The notes: a model not told the origin generated them from the sequence alone. A DNA stretch of 64,000 nt from Luteimonas marina (GCF_007859325.1 NZ_VOHK01000008.1:55829-119828); one strand, 5' to 3'. Positions 34,156-43,148 are shown, numbered from the stretch's first letter. Translations and numbers: made by a program.

Positions 34156-34470
34156 TCAGCGGATCGACGGATCCAGGCGGCGCAGCGCGTCGCGCAGGTC
34201 GGCCGAACCCGTGCTTTCGATGTCCTCGCGGGTATAGACGCGACCCGCGGCATTCACGCATTCCTCGTCCGACTTCTTCGACTTGTTGCGCGTGGCGACG
34301 ACGCGCGAGCCGGTCTCCTTGATGCAGAAGCGGTCGTCGGGATCAGCCTTCTTCTTCGCCGCGGACCTGCCGGACTCCTCCAGCTCCTCGTCCTGCGCGA
34401 AGGCGGTGGCGGGCACGGCGACGGCGAATGCGGCCCCGACGAGCAGGGCGGTCATCAGGCGATGTTTCAT
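34156..34470 (-). CDS. Small exported protein with TonB-plug-like tail
   Basis: A 104-aa protein with a clear Sec signal ([20 protein letters not shown], cut before QDEE). The mature part is short and charged, with two Cys ([10 protein letters not shown] and DEECVNAAG) likely to form a disulfide. It ends [20 protein letters not shown] then RRLDPSIR. That tail resembles the first strand and helix of a TonB-receptor plug domain. Its own start and terminator argue against a receptor fragment. Similar small proteins appear to exist in Xanthomonadaceae, without function. Confidence 0.7.
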   Translation of the reverse strand: MKHRLMTALLVGAAFAVAVPATAFAQDEELEESGRSAAKKKADPDDRFCIKETGSRVVATRNKSKKSDEECVNAAGRVYTREDIESTGSADLRDALRRLDPSIR

Positions 34471-34684
34471 GGGGTACCTCATGGCGAATTCCGGCCAGAC
34501 GGCCACCCGACAACATACGCGCAAACAACGTCGATTCAATGCCTTGCACGCGCGCAGTTCAGACCGTCGTCAGCGTGGCGGGCGCGGGCAGGCCATGCCG
34601 CGTCCGTTCATGAATGCGCCCGGCGCTCCTGCACAAAGGCATGCACGCGCCACCGCGGTGGCGCCTGGAGGATGGCCGACGCAC

Positions 34685-34690
34685 TATCAT
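34685..34690 (+). promoter_or_regulatory. Putative -10 box (TATCAT) for the ThuA-like gene
   Basis: TATCAT lies six bases before ATG 34697 and there is no ribosome binding site, so transcription would begin at or beside the start codon. Confidence 0.4.
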
Positions 34691-34696
34691 GCGCCA

Positions 34697-35470
34697 ATGA
34701 CCGGCCCGCACCGCGCCTTCTCCATATCGTCGCTGCTCGCGCTGCTGCTGGCCGGCTGCGCCACGACGCCCTCCCCTGCAAACCGTTCGCCGGCCGCGAT
34801 CCCGGCCGAACGCCCGCGCATCGCCGTGTACACCCAAACGCAGGGCTGGCGCCACGATTCGATTCCGGTCGCCGTGGACGCCATGCGCGAACTCGCCGCC
34901 GAGGCCGGCTACGACATCGTGCACAGCGAGGATCCGGCGCTGTTCACCGACGCAACGCTCTCAGGCTTCGACGCAGTCGCCTTCGTCAACACCACCGGCC
35001 CGATCCTCGATCCCGCGCAACGCGCCGCGTTCGAGCGCTACGTGCGCGCCGGCGGCGGCTTCCTCGGCGTGCATTCCGCGGCCGACACCGCCTACGACTG
35101 GCCCTGGTACGGTGAACTGGTCGGCGCCTGGTTCGAGAACCACCCGCCCGGGCTGCAGGCGTCCAGCGTGCGCTTCGAAGCGAGGCGCGAGCTTCCGGGC
35201 GCGGCCGATTGGCAGATCACCGACGAGTTGTACAACTACCGCCGCAATCCGCGACCGTTCGTGGACGTGGTCGCCACCGTCGACGAAAGCATGTACGACG
35301 GCGGCACGATGGGCGAGGACCACCCGATCGCGTGGTGCCACGCGCGCTTCGGCGGTCGCGCCTGGTACACCGGCCTGGGCCACGACCGCACGATCTACGC
35401 CGATGCGAGGTTCCGCGCGCACCTGCTGCGCGGACTGCGCCACGCCACCGGGCAATCTGACGACTGCTAG
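34697..35470 (+). CDS. ThuA-domain lipoprotein
   Basis: A 257-aa protein with a lipoprotein signal (ISSLLALLLAGC, Cys21). The ThuA-like class I glutamine-amidotransferase-type fold is shown by RIAVYTQTQGWRHDSIPVAV, GGGFLGVHSAADTAYDWPWY, HPIAWCHARFGGRAWYTGLGHD and the C-terminal RGLRHATG. ThuA domains bind or act on sugars such as trehalose; here the role is probably periplasmic carbohydrate metabolism. Substrate is not predictable. The start is set by the ATG just before the signal, with a TATCAT box six bases upstream. Confidence 0.88.
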   Translation: MTGPHRAFSISSLLALLLAGCATTPSPANRSPAAIPAERPRIAVYTQTQGWRHDSIPVAVDAMRELAAEAGYDIVHSEDPALFTDATLSGFDAVAFVNTTGPILDPAQRAAFERYVRAGGGFLGVHSAADTAYDWPWYGELVGAWFENHPPGLQASSVRFEARRELPGAADWQITDELYNYRRNPRPFVDVVATVDESMYDGGTMGEDHPIAWCHARFGGRAWYTGLGHDRTIYADARFRAHLLRGLRHATGQSDDC

Positions 35471-35504
35471 AGCATTTTCATCTCATCCTTTACACCTTCG
35501 GCGC

Positions 35505-35603
35505 CGTCATCCCAGCGCAAGCTGGGGTCCAAATTGCCTTTCCACTATCGATTTTTCGAGCAGGATCAGAAGCAAATGGATTCCGGCTTTCGCCGGAATG
35601 ACG
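35505..35603. repeat. Paired inverted repeat, CGTCATCC / GGAATGACG family
   Basis: The left arm CGTCATCCCAGCGCAAGCTGG faces a right arm TTCCGGCTTTCGCCGGAATG then ACG. Each arm is a hairpin by itself but the arms no longer pair well with each other. It lies between the ThuA-like and NPP genes. It belongs to the same family as 12470 and 22548. Confidence 0.75.
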
Positions 35604-35630
35604 AGCAAGCAAGCCGTCATCTCCTGCCCT

Positions 35631-35636
35631 TATCAT
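35631..35636 (+). promoter_or_regulatory. Putative -10 box (TATCAT) for the NPP gene
   Basis: TATCAT ends six bases before ATG 35643, with no ribosome binding site, the same arrangement as at 34685-34697. Confidence 0.4.
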
Positions 35637-35642
35637 CGGGCC

Positions 35643-36926
35643 ATGCACTTTCCATCCTGCCTCCTGCCGCCGCGGTTCCTGCTGCCGGCATTGCTCGCCT
35701 GCGTGCTGGCGGCCTGCGCGACGACGCCATCGACGCCCGCATCCCCCTCGGCGACCGCCGATGGGCGCGCCGTGCTGCTGGTCTCCCTCGACGGCTTCCA
35801 CCCCCGCTACCTCGATGCCGGCATCGCCCCGGCGCTGTCGCGCATCGCAAGCGAAGGCGTGCGCGCGGAGTGGATGAATCCCTCGTATCCCTCGCTGACG
35901 TTCCCGAACCACTACACGCTGGTCACCGGGCTGCGGCCCGATCGCCACGGCATCGTCCACAACACGATGCACGACGCGACGATCGAAGGCGGCTTCTGGC
36001 TGTCCAACCGCACCGCGGTCGGCGATTCGCGCTGGTGGGGCGGCGAGCCGATCTGGGTGCGTGCGGAAAAGGCGGGCCTGCGCAGCGCGACGCTGTACTG
36101 GCCGGGCAGCGAGGCGGAGATCGCCGGCGTCCGCCCGACCCGCTGGACCGAATACGTCGACAGCGACACCCTCCCGCTCGAGGTCCGCGTCGACACCGTG
36201 CTCGACTGGCTGTCGGAAGACCGGGACACGCGCCCGCGGCTGGTGACGCTGTACTTCGAGACCGTCGACAAGCAGGCGCACGAATACGGGCCGGACTCGC
36301 TGCAGGCGCAGGCGGCGGTGCGCACGGTCGACGCCGCGCTCGGGCGCCTGCTGCAAGGCCTGCAGGCGCGCGGGCTGCGCGACGGCGTCGACCTGATCGT
36401 GGTGTCCGACCACGGCATGGCCAGGGTGCCGCCCGGGCAGTGGGTGGTGGTGGAAGACGTGGTGTCGCGCGAGGAAGCGACCGTGGTGAGCACCGGCCAG
36501 GTGGTCCAGGTGGTGCCGAACGCCGGGTTCGAGACACGGGTCGAACGGAAGCTGCTCGGCGCGCACGCGCAGTACGACTGCTGGCGCAAGGGCGAACTCC
36601 CCGCGCGCTGGCACTATGGCAGCCATCCGCGTGTCGCGCCGATCGTCTGCCAGATGCACGAGGGCTGGGACATGCTGCCGCGCGCGGCGGCCGCCAGGCG
36701 CCCCGCGCACGAGCGCGGTTCGCACGGCTACGATCCGGCGCTACCGTCGATGCACGCCCTGTTCGTCGCGACGGGACCGTCGTTCCGCGAGGGCGTGGTG
36801 CTGCCCGCCTTCGACAACGTCGATGTCTACCCCCTGCTTGCGCATCTGCTCGGCATCGAACCGGCGCCCAACGACGGTTCGATCGAACCGCTGCGGCCCG
36901 CGCTGCGCGACGCCGGTTCCGACTGA
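35643..36926 (+). CDS. NPP-type nucleotide pyrophosphatase/phosphodiesterase lipoprotein
   Basis: A 427-aa alkaline-phosphatase-superfamily enzyme, very close in layout to the studied Xanthomonas NPP. The two-zinc site and nucleophile are complete: Asp50 (LLVSLDGFHPRY), Thr86 nucleophile (YPSLTFPNHYTLVTGLRPD), Asp209 and His213 (ETVDKQAHEYGP), Asp256 and His257 (VVSDHGM), and His361 (RGSHGYDP). The Xanthomonas residues are D54, T90, D210, H214, D257, H258 and H363. A lipoprotein signal (LACVLAAC) anchors it facing the periplasm. It should cleave phosphodiesters such as nucleotides. It follows the ThuA-like lipoprotein gene. Confidence 0.93.
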   Translation: MHFPSCLLPPRFLLPALLACVLAACATTPSTPASPSATADGRAVLLVSLDGFHPRYLDAGIAPALSRIASEGVRAEWMNPSYPSLTFPNHYTLVTGLRPDRHGIVHNTMHDATIEGGFWLSNRTAVGDSRWWGGEPIWVRAEKAGLRSATLYWPGSEAEIAGVRPTRWTEYVDSDTLPLEVRVDTVLDWLSEDRDTRPRLVTLYFETVDKQAHEYGPDSLQAQAAVRTVDAALGRLLQGLQARGLRDGVDLIVVSDHGMARVPPGQWVVVEDVVSREEATVVSTGQVVQVVPNAGFETRVERKLLGAHAQYDCWRKGELPARWHYGSHPRVAPIVCQMHEGWDMLPRAAAARRPAHERGSHGYDPALPSMHALFVATGPSFREGVVLPAFDNVDVYPLLAHLLGIEPAPNDGSIEPLRPALRDAGSD

Positions 36927-37024
36927 ACAGGGCCCCGGCCCGTTCCTGCAGGTCTCCCCTGGGCAAGACCCTGCGGCGGCGCATTGATGTCCGAAAACGG
37001 CGAGTCCGGCGCCGCTCCCGGCGC

Positions 37025-37030
37025 TAGACT
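37025..37030 (+). promoter_or_regulatory. Putative -10 box (TAGACT) of the alkylation-repair operon
   Basis: TAGACT is six bases before ATG 37037, without a ribosome binding site. If used, the mRNA would be leaderless. No obvious Ada box was recognised upstream. Confidence 0.35.
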
Positions 37031-37036
37031 GCGCCC

Positions 37037-38599
37037 ATGTCGAATCCCGTCGCCCGCGCCGCCCTGCCCGATCCGGCCATCTGCGAACAGGCGCGCCTGA
37101 GCCGCGACCCGCGCTTCGACGGCCTGTTCTTCACCGCGGTGTCGAGCACCGGCATCTACTGCCGCCCGACCTGCCCGGCGCCGCCGGCGAAGTCGCGCAA
37201 CGTCGCCTACTACGCGAACGCCGCCGCCGCGGAAGCCGCGGGCTACCGGCCCTGCCTGCGCTGCCGGCCGGAGCTGTCGCCCGCCGACGGCGCCTGGCGG
37301 CGCGGCGACGAAACAGTCGCGCGCGCGCTGAAGCTGATCGACCACGGCTTCCTCGCCGAGCAGTCGCTGTCGGCGCTGGCCGAACGCGTCCACGTCGGCG
37401 AACGGCAGCTGCGGCGGCTGTTCGTCGAACGCCTCGGCGCGCCGCCAATCGGCGTGCACGGCACCCGGCGCCTGCTGTTCGCGAAACAGCTGCTGACCGA
37501 AACGGCGCTGCCGATCACCGAGATCGCGCTCGCCGCCGGCTTCGGCAGCCTGCGCCGCTTCAACACGACCTTCCGCGAGGCCTACCGCATGGCGCCGCGC
37601 GAACTGCGCCAGCGGCCGCGGACGGTCGGGGGCGACGTGCTGGCGCTGCGCCTGCACTATCGCCCGCCCTACGATTTCGCGGCGATGCTGGATTTCCTGC
37701 GCGGGCGCGCGCTGCCCGGGGTGGAAGCCGTCGATGCGCAGGCCTACCTGCGCGTGGTCGGCGATGCCGCCGCGCCCGGCTGGCTGCGCGTCAGCGCCTG
37801 GCCGGACGGCGACGGCGGCCAAAGCCATGCGCTGAAGCTGGAGCTGCACGGCTGCCCGCCATCGCAGCTGCTGGCGCTGGTCGAACGCGTGCGCAGGATG
37901 TTCGACCTCGATGCCGATCCACGGACCATCGGCGCCACCCTGTCGCGCGACGCGCGCCTGCGCGCGCTGCTGCGCAAGCGGCCGGGACTGCGCCTGCCCA
38001 GCGGCTGGGACGGCTTCGAGATCGCGGTGCGCGCGGTGGTCGGGCAACAGGTCAGCGTCGCTGCGGCGCGCACGGTGACCGCGCGGCTGGCCGAGCGCTT
38101 CGGCACACCGCTGCCCGAAACCTTCGCCGCGACCGGCCTGCAGCATTTTTTCCCGACGCCCGAGCGCCTGGCCGACGCCGATCTCGCCGGCATCGGATTG
38201 ACCGCCGCACGCGCCGCGACGATCCGCACGATCGCACAAGCAGTCGTCGATGGCCGCGTCGATTTCCGCGCCGAGCGCACCCTGGACGACTTCGTCGCGC
38301 GCTGGACCGCCCTGCCCGGCATCGGCGCCTGGACCGCGCAATACATCGCGCTGCGCGCGCTCGGCCATCCCGACGCCTTTCCCGCCGGGGATCTCGTGCT
38401 GCAAAAGCACTATCCCGCGGCGCAAGAGGAAAGCCGGCTGACCGAGAAGGCGCTGCTGGCCTGCGCCGAAGACTGGCGGCCCTGGCGCGCCTACGCCGTC
38501 ATCCAGCTGTGGCGCGACGCCGCGCTGGCGCAGCCTGCGACAACGCTCCGGAACATCCCGCCTGCCCGCACATCCCCCGCACGGAGGAAACCCGCATGA
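37037..38599 (+). CDS. Ada-AraC-AlkA hybrid: DNA-3-methyladenine glycosylase with regulator domain
   Basis: A 520-aa fusion. Residues 12-80 are the Ada zinc-methylphosphotriester domain with Cys42, Cys46, Cys73 and Cys76 (GIYCRPTCPA, PCLRCRPE). About residues 90-195 form an AraC-type double helix-turn-helix (LSALAERVHVGERQLRRLF; ITEIALAAGFGSLRRFNTTFREAY). Residues 205-505 are an AlkA glycosylase with the helix-hairpin-helix LPGIGAWTAQYIALRA and catalytic Asp452 (FPAGDLVLQK). It should sense methylated DNA backbone, activate repair genes and excise alkylated bases. Its TGA overlaps the ATG of ogt (ATGA), forming an adaptive-response operon. Confidence 0.93.
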   Translation: MSNPVARAALPDPAICEQARLSRDPRFDGLFFTAVSSTGIYCRPTCPAPPAKSRNVAYYANAAAAEAAGYRPCLRCRPELSPADGAWRRGDETVARALKLIDHGFLAEQSLSALAERVHVGERQLRRLFVERLGAPPIGVHGTRRLLFAKQLLTETALPITEIALAAGFGSLRRFNTTFREAYRMAPRELRQRPRTVGGDVLALRLHYRPPYDFAAMLDFLRGRALPGVEAVDAQAYLRVVGDAAAPGWLRVSAWPDGDGGQSHALKLELHGCPPSQLLALVERVRRMFDLDADPRTIGATLSRDARLRALLRKRPGLRLPSGWDGFEIAVRAVVGQQVSVAAARTVTARLAERFGTPLPETFAATGLQHFFPTPERLADADLAGIGLTAARAATIRTIAQAVVDGRVDFRAERTLDDFVARWTALPGIGAWTAQYIALRALGHPDAFPAGDLVLQKHYPAAQEESRLTEKALLACAEDWRPWRAYAVIQLWRDAALAQPATTLRNIPPARTSPARRKPA

Positions 38600-39099
38600 C
38601 CGTCCTCACCGCCTTCGTCGACAGTCCCGTCGGCCCGCTGTTCGTCGCCGCGGACGACGACGGCCTGCGCGCGATCGAGTTCCGCGACAACCGGCATCCG
38701 GTGAAGCGCGACGGCGACTGGCGCGAAGGCGACAACGCCACGCTGCGCAAGGCCGGCAGGCAGCTCGACGAGTACTTCGCCGGCAAGCGGCGCGCGTTCG
38801 ACCTGCCGCTGTCGCCGCACGGCACCGAATTCCAGCGCAAGGTCTGGAGCACGCTGGCCACGATTCCCTACGGCGAGACGATCAGCTACGCGCAACTCGC
38901 CGCGCGCGTGGGCAGGTCGAGCGCGACGCGCGCGGTCGGCGCCGCCAACGGACGCAACCCGCTGCCGATCGTGCTGCCCTGCCATCGCGTCATCGGCGCC
39001 GACGGCTCGCTGACCGGCTTCGGCGGCGGCCTGCCGACCAAGCAGTTCCTGCTGAAGCTGGAAGGCGCCCTGCCCCCTGAGTTCGACCTGTTCCCATAG
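38596..39099 (+). CDS. ogt: Methylated-DNA-protein-cysteine methyltransferase
   Basis: A 167-aa suicide repair protein that removes methyl groups from O6-methylguanine. The active site is PIVLPCHRVIGADG with Cys129, and the DNA-recognition helix region is SYAQLAARVGRSSATRAVGAA with the Arg finger. GGAGGAAA lies just before the ATG, which overlaps the stop of the glycosylase gene. Together with the Ada-AlkA hybrid this covers the main alkylation lesions and replaces the usual Ada two-domain protein. Confidence 0.95.
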   Translation: MTVLTAFVDSPVGPLFVAADDDGLRAIEFRDNRHPVKRDGDWREGDNATLRKAGRQLDEYFAGKRRAFDLPLSPHGTEFQRKVWSTLATIPYGETISYAQLAARVGRSSATRAVGAANGRNPLPIVLPCHRVIGADGSLTGFGGGLPTKQFLLKLEGALPPEFDLFP

Positions 39100-39117
39100 G
39101 GTGGGCCCAGGCCCGCC

Positions 39118-40287
39118 CTACGCCTGCGTCAACCTCGCCGCGATCGCGCGCCGGAACGGCGGCAGGCGGTTGGAGAGCCGCAGGATCGCGCCGCGCAGTC
39201 CGCGCGCCGCCGGGCGGTCGTCGGTGAACACGCGCACCACCAGCCGCGTCGCCGCATACATCGGCCAGGCCGCGGCATGGTGCCTGCGCTGGTACTGCGC
39301 GAGCACGGCGTCGGCGCCGATGTCGCGACCGTCCCGGTGCGCCTGCAGTACCGCCTCGGCCAGAGTCGCCTGTCCCTGTAGGCCGAGATTGAAGCCGTGC
39401 GCGGTGACCGGATGCATGCCGACCGCGGCGTCGCCGACCAGCGCCGCGCGCGATGCCGTGAAGCGGTCGGCGAAGACCGACACCAGCGGATAGACGTGGC
39501 GCGTGCCGATCGCGGTCATCGCGCCGAGCCGGTCGCGGAAGCGCCGCTGCATGTCGGCCGCGAACGCCGCGTCGTCCAGCGCCTCGACCTTCGCCATCTC
39601 CTGCGGCGACAGCGTCAGCACCACCGAGGAACGTTCGCCGACGAGCGGCAGCAGCGCCAGCGTCTGGCCGTAGTCGAACCACTCCCAGGCGACGTGGTGG
39701 TGCGGGCACTCGTGGGCGACGCGGGCGACCAGCATCCGCTTGCCGTGGTCGTACGAGCGCGCGCCGATGCCGAGCATGCGCCGCAGCTGCGAGAAGCGGC
39801 TGTCGGCGGCGACCAGCAAGCGCGCGCGCAGGCGTTCGTCGCCATCCAGCGACAGGACGATGCCGTCGCCCTCGCGCGCGACGCCGCGCACGCTGCGCCC
39901 TGCCAGCAGTTCGACACCCGGCTGCACGGACACCAGGTCGTAGGCCGCGCGCCGGATCAGGTGGTTGGGCACCAGCCAGCCCAGCTGTCCGCTGCGGCCG
40001 TCGGCGGCGCTGACCAGCAGCCCGTCCTCTGCATCGCCGTCGATGACCTTGGCGTCGCGCAAGTCCGACACTTCCGCGGGATCGAAGCGCGACCACGGGC
40101 CGAGCCGCTCCAGGATGTCGCGCGAGGCATGGGTCAGCGCGATCTCGCGACCATCGAACGCCGGCTCGGCGATCGCCGGTAGCGGCTGCTTCTCGACGAT
40201 CGCGACCGAGAGGCCGCTGCCGGCCAGCGAGCGGGCGAAACACAGGCCGGCCGGCCCGGCCCCGACGATGGCGATGTCGACGTTCAT
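39118..40287 (-). CDS. ubiM: FAD-dependent ubiquinone-biosynthesis hydroxylase, UbiM-like
   Basis: A 389-aa flavoprotein monooxygenase of the UbiH/UbiF/UbiI/UbiM family. The FAD fold has VDIAIVGAGPAGLCFARSLA, the middle motif REIALTHASRDILERLG, and the second FAD motif VGDAAVGMHPVTAHGFNLGL. This last form, and the overall pattern, best fit UbiM, which hydroxylates the quinone ring (C5 and in some species other positions). UbiH or UbiI cannot be excluded by reading alone. It is convergent with ogt and divergent from nothing obvious; start ATG 40287 matches the conserved N-terminus. Confidence 0.78.
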   Translation of the reverse strand: MNVDIAIVGAGPAGLCFARSLAGSGLSVAIVEKQPLPAIAEPAFDGREIALTHASRDILERLGPWSRFDPAEVSDLRDAKVIDGDAEDGLLVSAADGRSGQLGWLVPNHLIRRAAYDLVSVQPGVELLAGRSVRGVAREGDGIVLSLDGDERLRARLLVAADSRFSQLRRMLGIGARSYDHGKRMLVARVAHECPHHHVAWEWFDYGQTLALLPLVGERSSVVLTLSPQEMAKVEALDDAAFAADMQRRFRDRLGAMTAIGTRHVYPLVSVFADRFTASRAALVGDAAVGMHPVTAHGFNLGLQGQATLAEAVLQAHRDGRDIGADAVLAQYQRRHHAAAWPMYAATRLVVRVFTDDRPAARGLRGAILRLSNRLPPFRRAIAARLTQA

Positions 40288-40405
40288 GCTTGCGGCGTCC
40301 CGTTCAAGATGGCTCCAGCGTGACGGGGCATTGTCCCTCGTTGCATTGATCCAGGTCAGGCGTGGCGATGGGCGGAACGCGGGCCCTCGCTCCAGCCGGC
40401 AGCAT

Positions 40406-41653
40406 TCAACCCAGCAACCGGTCCCGCAGCACCGCCGCATACCGCTGCGCGACCGCTTCCCGCGCTGGATGCACCCCCTCGGTAACCACCCGCCGCCCGC
40501 CGACGCGCACCTCGCGCACCGCCGGGCGATTGCCACTGAAGATCCAGCGATCGGCTACGTCCTCCTCCGTGGCGCCGGCCAGCAGCGGCGCATCGCCGTC
40601 GAGCACGACGGCATCGTCGATGTCGGTGAAACCGGTCGACTGCGCCGCGCTCGCCAGCACGCCTGCCAGCAGCGTCGCACCGACGCTGGGCGATGCCGGC
40701 GACACGGCGATGTTGCGATGGCGCGTCGCCAGCCGCTGGCCGTACTCCAGCCAGCGCAGTTCCTCGACCGGCGACACCGAGATGTGCGAATCCGAGCCGA
40801 TGCCCCAGGCGCCGCCGGCATCGAGATGCTCGCGCAGCCGGAACAGGCCGTCGCCAAGGTTGGCCTCGGTGGTCGGGCAGATCGCCACCGTCGCGCCCGA
40901 CTTCGCGATGCCGGCGACTTCGGGATCGTTGAGATGGGTGGCGTGCACCAGCGTCCAGCGCGCATCGACCTGCGCGTTGCGCAGCAGCCATTCGACCGGG
41001 CGCAGGTCGTGCACCGCGAGGCAATCCTGCACTTCGCCGACCTGCTCGGCGACGTGGATGTGGATGCGCGCGTCAGCCGGCAGCGCCGCCAGCACCTCGC
41101 GCATCGCGTCCGCCGGCACCGCGCGCAGGCTGTGCAGCGCGCAGCCGACCTTGAGCATGTCGTCCTGCTTCGCGTGCAGCGCGTTGAACAGGCGCAGGTA
41201 GCCGTCGACATCGTGGCCGAAGCGCTTCTGCCGCTCGCCCAGCGCGCGCCCGTCGAAGCCGCCGGTCATGTACAGCACCGGCAGCAGGGTCAGGCGGATG
41301 CCGGTCTCGCGCGCGGCCTCGATCAGCGCATCCGACATCGCCGTGCGCGTGGCGTACGGCGTGCCGTCGGGCGCATGATGCAGGTAGTGGAACTCGCAGA
41401 CCGCGGTGTAACCGGCCTCCAGCATCTCGACGTACAGCTGCGAGGCCACCGCATGCAGGGACTCGGGATCGAAGCGCGCGGCCATCCGGTACATCGTCTC
41501 GCGCCAGGTCCAGAACGAGTCGGACGGATGCGTCTGCCGTTCGGCCAGGCCCGCCATCGCGCGCTGGAACGCGTGCGAATGCAGGTTGGCGATGCCCGGC
41601 AGGCGCCAGCCTGTGGCAACGGCTTCGATCGGGGATGCGGGCGTCGCGGGCAT
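40406..41653 (-). CDS. hutF: Formimidoylglutamate deiminase, N-terminally short
   Basis: A 415-aa amidohydrolase that converts N-formimidoyl-glutamate to N-formylglutamate in the two-step end of histidine breakdown. Zinc ligands are His25 and His27 (IANLHSHAFQRAM), a later His in IHIHVAEQ, HATHLN, and Asp in GSDSHISVSP. From memory of relatives, HutF usually has about 35-45 more residues before the LHSHAF motif, which form part of a beta-sandwich. Here an in-frame TAG lies shortly upstream, so that part is absent. It is divergent from hutI with a small ORF between. Confidence 0.9.
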   Translation of the reverse strand: MPATPASPIEAVATGWRLPGIANLHSHAFQRAMAGLAERQTHPSDSFWTWRETMYRMAARFDPESLHAVASQLYVEMLEAGYTAVCEFHYLHHAPDGTPYATRTAMSDALIEAARETGIRLTLLPVLYMTGGFDGRALGERQKRFGHDVDGYLRLFNALHAKQDDMLKVGCALHSLRAVPADAMREVLAALPADARIHIHVAEQVGEVQDCLAVHDLRPVEWLLRNAQVDARWTLVHATHLNDPEVAGIAKSGATVAICPTTEANLGDGLFRLREHLDAGGAWGIGSDSHISVSPVEELRWLEYGQRLATRHRNIAVSPASPSVGATLLAGVLASAAQSTGFTDIDDAVVLDGDAPLLAGATEEDVADRWIFSGNRPAVREVRVGGRRVVTEGVHPAREAVAQRYAAVLRDRLLG

Positions 41654-41722
41654 CGGTACACAGGCGGCGGGAGGAGTGCGCTAGGCTACCGCGCTGGCGT
41701 TCCCCTTCACAGGTCGGCGTTC

Positions 41723-41935
41723 ATGTTCGAAACCTTCGCCATCCCCGTGGTGCTCGCACTGGCCGCACTGCTGGTGCTGGCCAAGGCGTATTCGCGTCTG
41801 GGCAAGCCGGGGGCGCGGCGCAGCCGGGAAAGCGGCGATGGCGGCCTGTTTGCAGAGGACCGCAGCGATCGTCGTGGGCGCGACCACGATGGCGACGGCG
41901 GTGACGGCGCCGACGGCGGAGGCGGCGGTGACTGA
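41723..41935 (+). CDS. Tiny membrane protein with Gly/Asp-rich tail
   Basis: A 70-aa protein. One membrane helix ([17 protein letters not shown]) is followed by a charged linker and an end of [17 protein letters not shown]. Its stop overlaps the GTG start of hutI by eight bases, so the two are probably co-transcribed. The acidic Gly/Asp tail could bind metal ions, which is a guess. I recognise no family. It may instead be a short leader whose translation couples to hutI. Confidence 0.55.
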   Translation: MFETFAIPVVLALAALLVLAKAYSRLGKPGARRSRESGDGGLFAEDRSDRRGRDHDGDGGDGADGGGGGD

Positions 41936-43148
41936 ATTCTGGGACGGTTTGGTCGTCGGCGCCTCGCTGGCGACGCTGGACGGCGACGCCGGCTACGGCG
42001 CCATCGAGGACGGTGCGCTCGGCTGGCGCGATGGCCGGATCGCGTTCGTCGGCCGGCGGCGCGATCTTCCCGGCGATCCCGAGCGGCTCGCCGACCTCGT
42101 GGTCGAGGCCGACGGCGGCTGGATCACGCCCGGCCTGGTCGACTGCCATACCCACCTCGTGTTCGCGGGCGACCGCGCGGGCGAGTTCGAACAGCGCCTG
42201 CAGGGCGCCAGCTACGAGGAGATCGCGCGCAGCGGCGGCGGCATCGTCTCCACCGTGCGCGCCACCCGCGAGGCCGGCGAGGACGCGCTGCTGGCGCAGT
42301 CGCTGCCGCGCGCCCGCGCGCTGCTGGCCGACGGCGCCACCACGCTCGAGATCAAGTCCGGCTACGGCCTCGACCTCGACGGCGAGCGCAAGATGCTGCG
42401 CGTCGCGCGCCGCATCGGCCAGTCGCTCGGCGTCGACGTGCGCACCACCTTCCTCGGCGCGCACGCCCTTCCGCCCGAGTACACCGGCCGCGCCGACGAC
42501 TACATCGCGCAGGCCTGCAACTGGCTGGCGACGCTGCATGCGGAAGGCCTGGTCGACGCGGTCGACGCCTTCGCCGAGCGCATCGGCTTCACGATCGCGC
42601 AGACCCGCCGCGTGTTCGAGGTCGCGCGCGCGCTCGGCCTGCCGGTGAAGCTGCACGCCGACCAGCTCAGCGACGGCGACGGTGCCGCGCTGGTGGCCGG
42701 GTTCGGCGGCCTGTCCGCCGACCACGTCGAGCACACCTCGCCCGAAGGCGTGCGCGCGATGGCGCGCGCCGGCACGGTCGCGGTGCTGCTGCCCGGCGCC
42801 TTCCACGTGCTGCGCGAGACGACCTTGCCGCCGCTGGCCGAATTCCGCGCCCAGGGCGTGCCGATGGCGGTCGCCACCGACTGCAACCCCGGCACCTCGC
42901 CGCTGCTGTCGCTGCGCCAGGCGATGCAGCTGGCCTGCACGCATTTCCGCCTGACGCCGGAAGAGGCGCTGCGCGGCGCCACCGTCAACGCCGCGCGCGC
43001 GCTCGGACTCGACGACCGCGGCGCGCTGCGGACCGGGCTGCGCGCCGATTTCGTCCACTGGAACATCGCCCGGCCGGCGGAGCTGTGCTACTGGCTGGGC
43101 GGCCCGCTGGCGCGCGCGGTGTACGCTGGCGGCCATCGACTTTCCTGA
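41928..43148 (+). CDS. hutI: Imidazolonepropionase
   Basis: A 406-aa amidohydrolase, the usual length. It hydrolyses imidazolone-5-propionate to N-formimidoyl-glutamate, the substrate of HutF. Metal and substrate sites are visible: [54 protein letters not shown] and [16 protein letters not shown] 41928 is used as the start because the family N-terminus (WDGLVVGA) begins just after; an ATG at 41838 would add 30 non-conserved residues. It overlaps the tiny membrane ORF and lies 16 bp before the dipeptidase gene. Confidence 0.95.
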   Translation: MTEFWDGLVVGASLATLDGDAGYGAIEDGALGWRDGRIAFVGRRRDLPGDPERLADLVVEADGGWITPGLVDCHTHLVFAGDRAGEFEQRLQGASYEEIARSGGGIVSTVRATREAGEDALLAQSLPRARALLADGATTLEIKSGYGLDLDGERKMLRVARRIGQSLGVDVRTTFLGAHALPPEYTGRADDYIAQACNWLATLHAEGLVDAVDAFAERIGFTIAQTRRVFEVARALGLPVKLHADQLSDGDGAALVAGFGGLSADHVEHTSPEGVRAMARAGTVAVLLPGAFHVLRETTLPPLAEFRAQGVPMAVATDCNPGTSPLLSLRQAMQLACTHFRLTPEEALRGATVNAARALGLDDRGALRTGLRADFVHWNIARPAELCYWLGGPLARAVYAGGHRLS

